Assembly (NCBI RefSeq): GCF_051020955.1
Contig: NC_135019.1
Coordinates: 21,891,375-21,955,374, forward strand
Origin: Megalopta genalis
Lineage: Eukaryota; Arthropoda; Insecta; Hymenoptera; Halictidae
Length of the DNA stretch: 64,000 nucleotides
Direction: 5' to 3'
The position numbers and the translations under genes are program-made. Each line of letters opens with the position of its first letter. Position 1 is the first letter of the stretch. Positions 63,715 to 64,000 of the stretch are shown here, in pieces. The notes under the pieces are model-generated. The model was not told the DNA's origin and did no database searches. It saw only the letters and a list, made by a program, of their open reading frames with translations.

Positions 63715-64000
63715 TTATTTGAGTATAAACTTGATAATAATGCTGCAAAAGCTGCACGAAATATAAACCAGGCGTTTGGGGAGAATACTGTTAACGATCG
63801 AAAAAATAAACCGCGTGGAAAACCCAAAACGTCTGTGAAAAATGATGCTTTGAAAGTATTGGTGGAAACGAACCGTATCTACAAGGGAGCTTGTTACCAG
63901 AATAAAAGTTGACCATACAACAATATTGCAACACCTTTCTAAAATTGGCAAGATGAAAGTAAGTACCGCACGAACTAACCGAGCAAAATAGCTGGATTAG
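63715..64000 (+). pseudogene. Mariner M5 N-terminal fragment, runs off the window
   Basis: Start of a mariner transposase, NNAAKAARNINQAFGENTVN, with a deletion where the WF motif should be, then KPRGKPKTSVKND and, after a stop, VDHTTILQHLSKIGKMK (second helix-turn-helix). It continues past 64000. Different from M2 and M4. Confidence 0.75.

Noticed and set aside
63575..63912. Frames with repeated Cys-Val or Thr-His
   Set aside because: Encoded by the GT microsatellite; the part after it belongs to mariner M5.

Overview
The window is insect nuclear DNA, most likely from an ant or other hymenopteran. The basis for that is the family mix: Ty3/Gypsy, BEL/Pao and Copia LTR elements, several mariners, piggyBacs, an R1-clade LINE and a Polinton. 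I find no complete host gene. Almost everything recognisable is a mobile element, mostly broken, with many elements sitting inside others. Two faint non-transposon signals occur at 41.5-41.8 kb: a histone-type 3' stem-loop and a possible exon.

Region 1 (1-34.3 kb) is a nested stack in which every orientable insertion reads on the minus strand. A BEL/Pao integrase remnant was split at a TTAA by a piggyBac (360-9538). That piggyBac was split by Gypsy element G1 (582-7428, TSD TAAT), and G1 was split by element X1 (3469-5419, TSD CCAA). After these come a mariner, a piggyBac end fused in frame to Gypsy G2, a second BEL/Pao remnant, a second X copy (16687-26909, TSD ATAT) and, inside it, the large element Y (17577-26401). 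Y has a gag gene and a single 2092-codon pol-plus-envelope reading frame. A broken piggyBac holding a solo G1-type LTR, a small pol-less Gypsy (W) and a deleted second G1 copy complete the stack. Uniform orientation over 34 kb is what a uni-strand piRNA cluster would look like.

Region 2 (34.3-42 kb) is AT-rich with few genes. It holds a dead mariner with both ends, a degenerate transposase-like gene of a family I cannot place (interrupted by a palindromic MITE), and short tandem repeats.

Region 3 (41957-51750) is a dead Polinton/Maverick (adintovirus-like) element. Long subrepeat-rich terminal inverted repeats enclose remnants of a major capsid protein, a penton-like protein, an adenain-type protease and a pX-like core protein. 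They also enclose a packaging ATPase, a DUF8207-like protein, a retrovirus-like integrase and the N-terminal half of a protein-primed family B DNA polymerase. The polymerase palm and most of the major capsid gene are gone.

Region 4 (51.8-64 kb) is a mosaic of old fragments in both orientations: a solo W LTR, two Copia remnants, a Gypsy remnant, an internally deleted mariner, an R1-like LINE with an altered RT active site, a foldback element, an IS630/Tc1-type transposase remnant and two mariners, the last running off the window end.

Calls rest on translated motifs, frame continuity, terminal repeats and target-site duplications read by eye. No database search was run.
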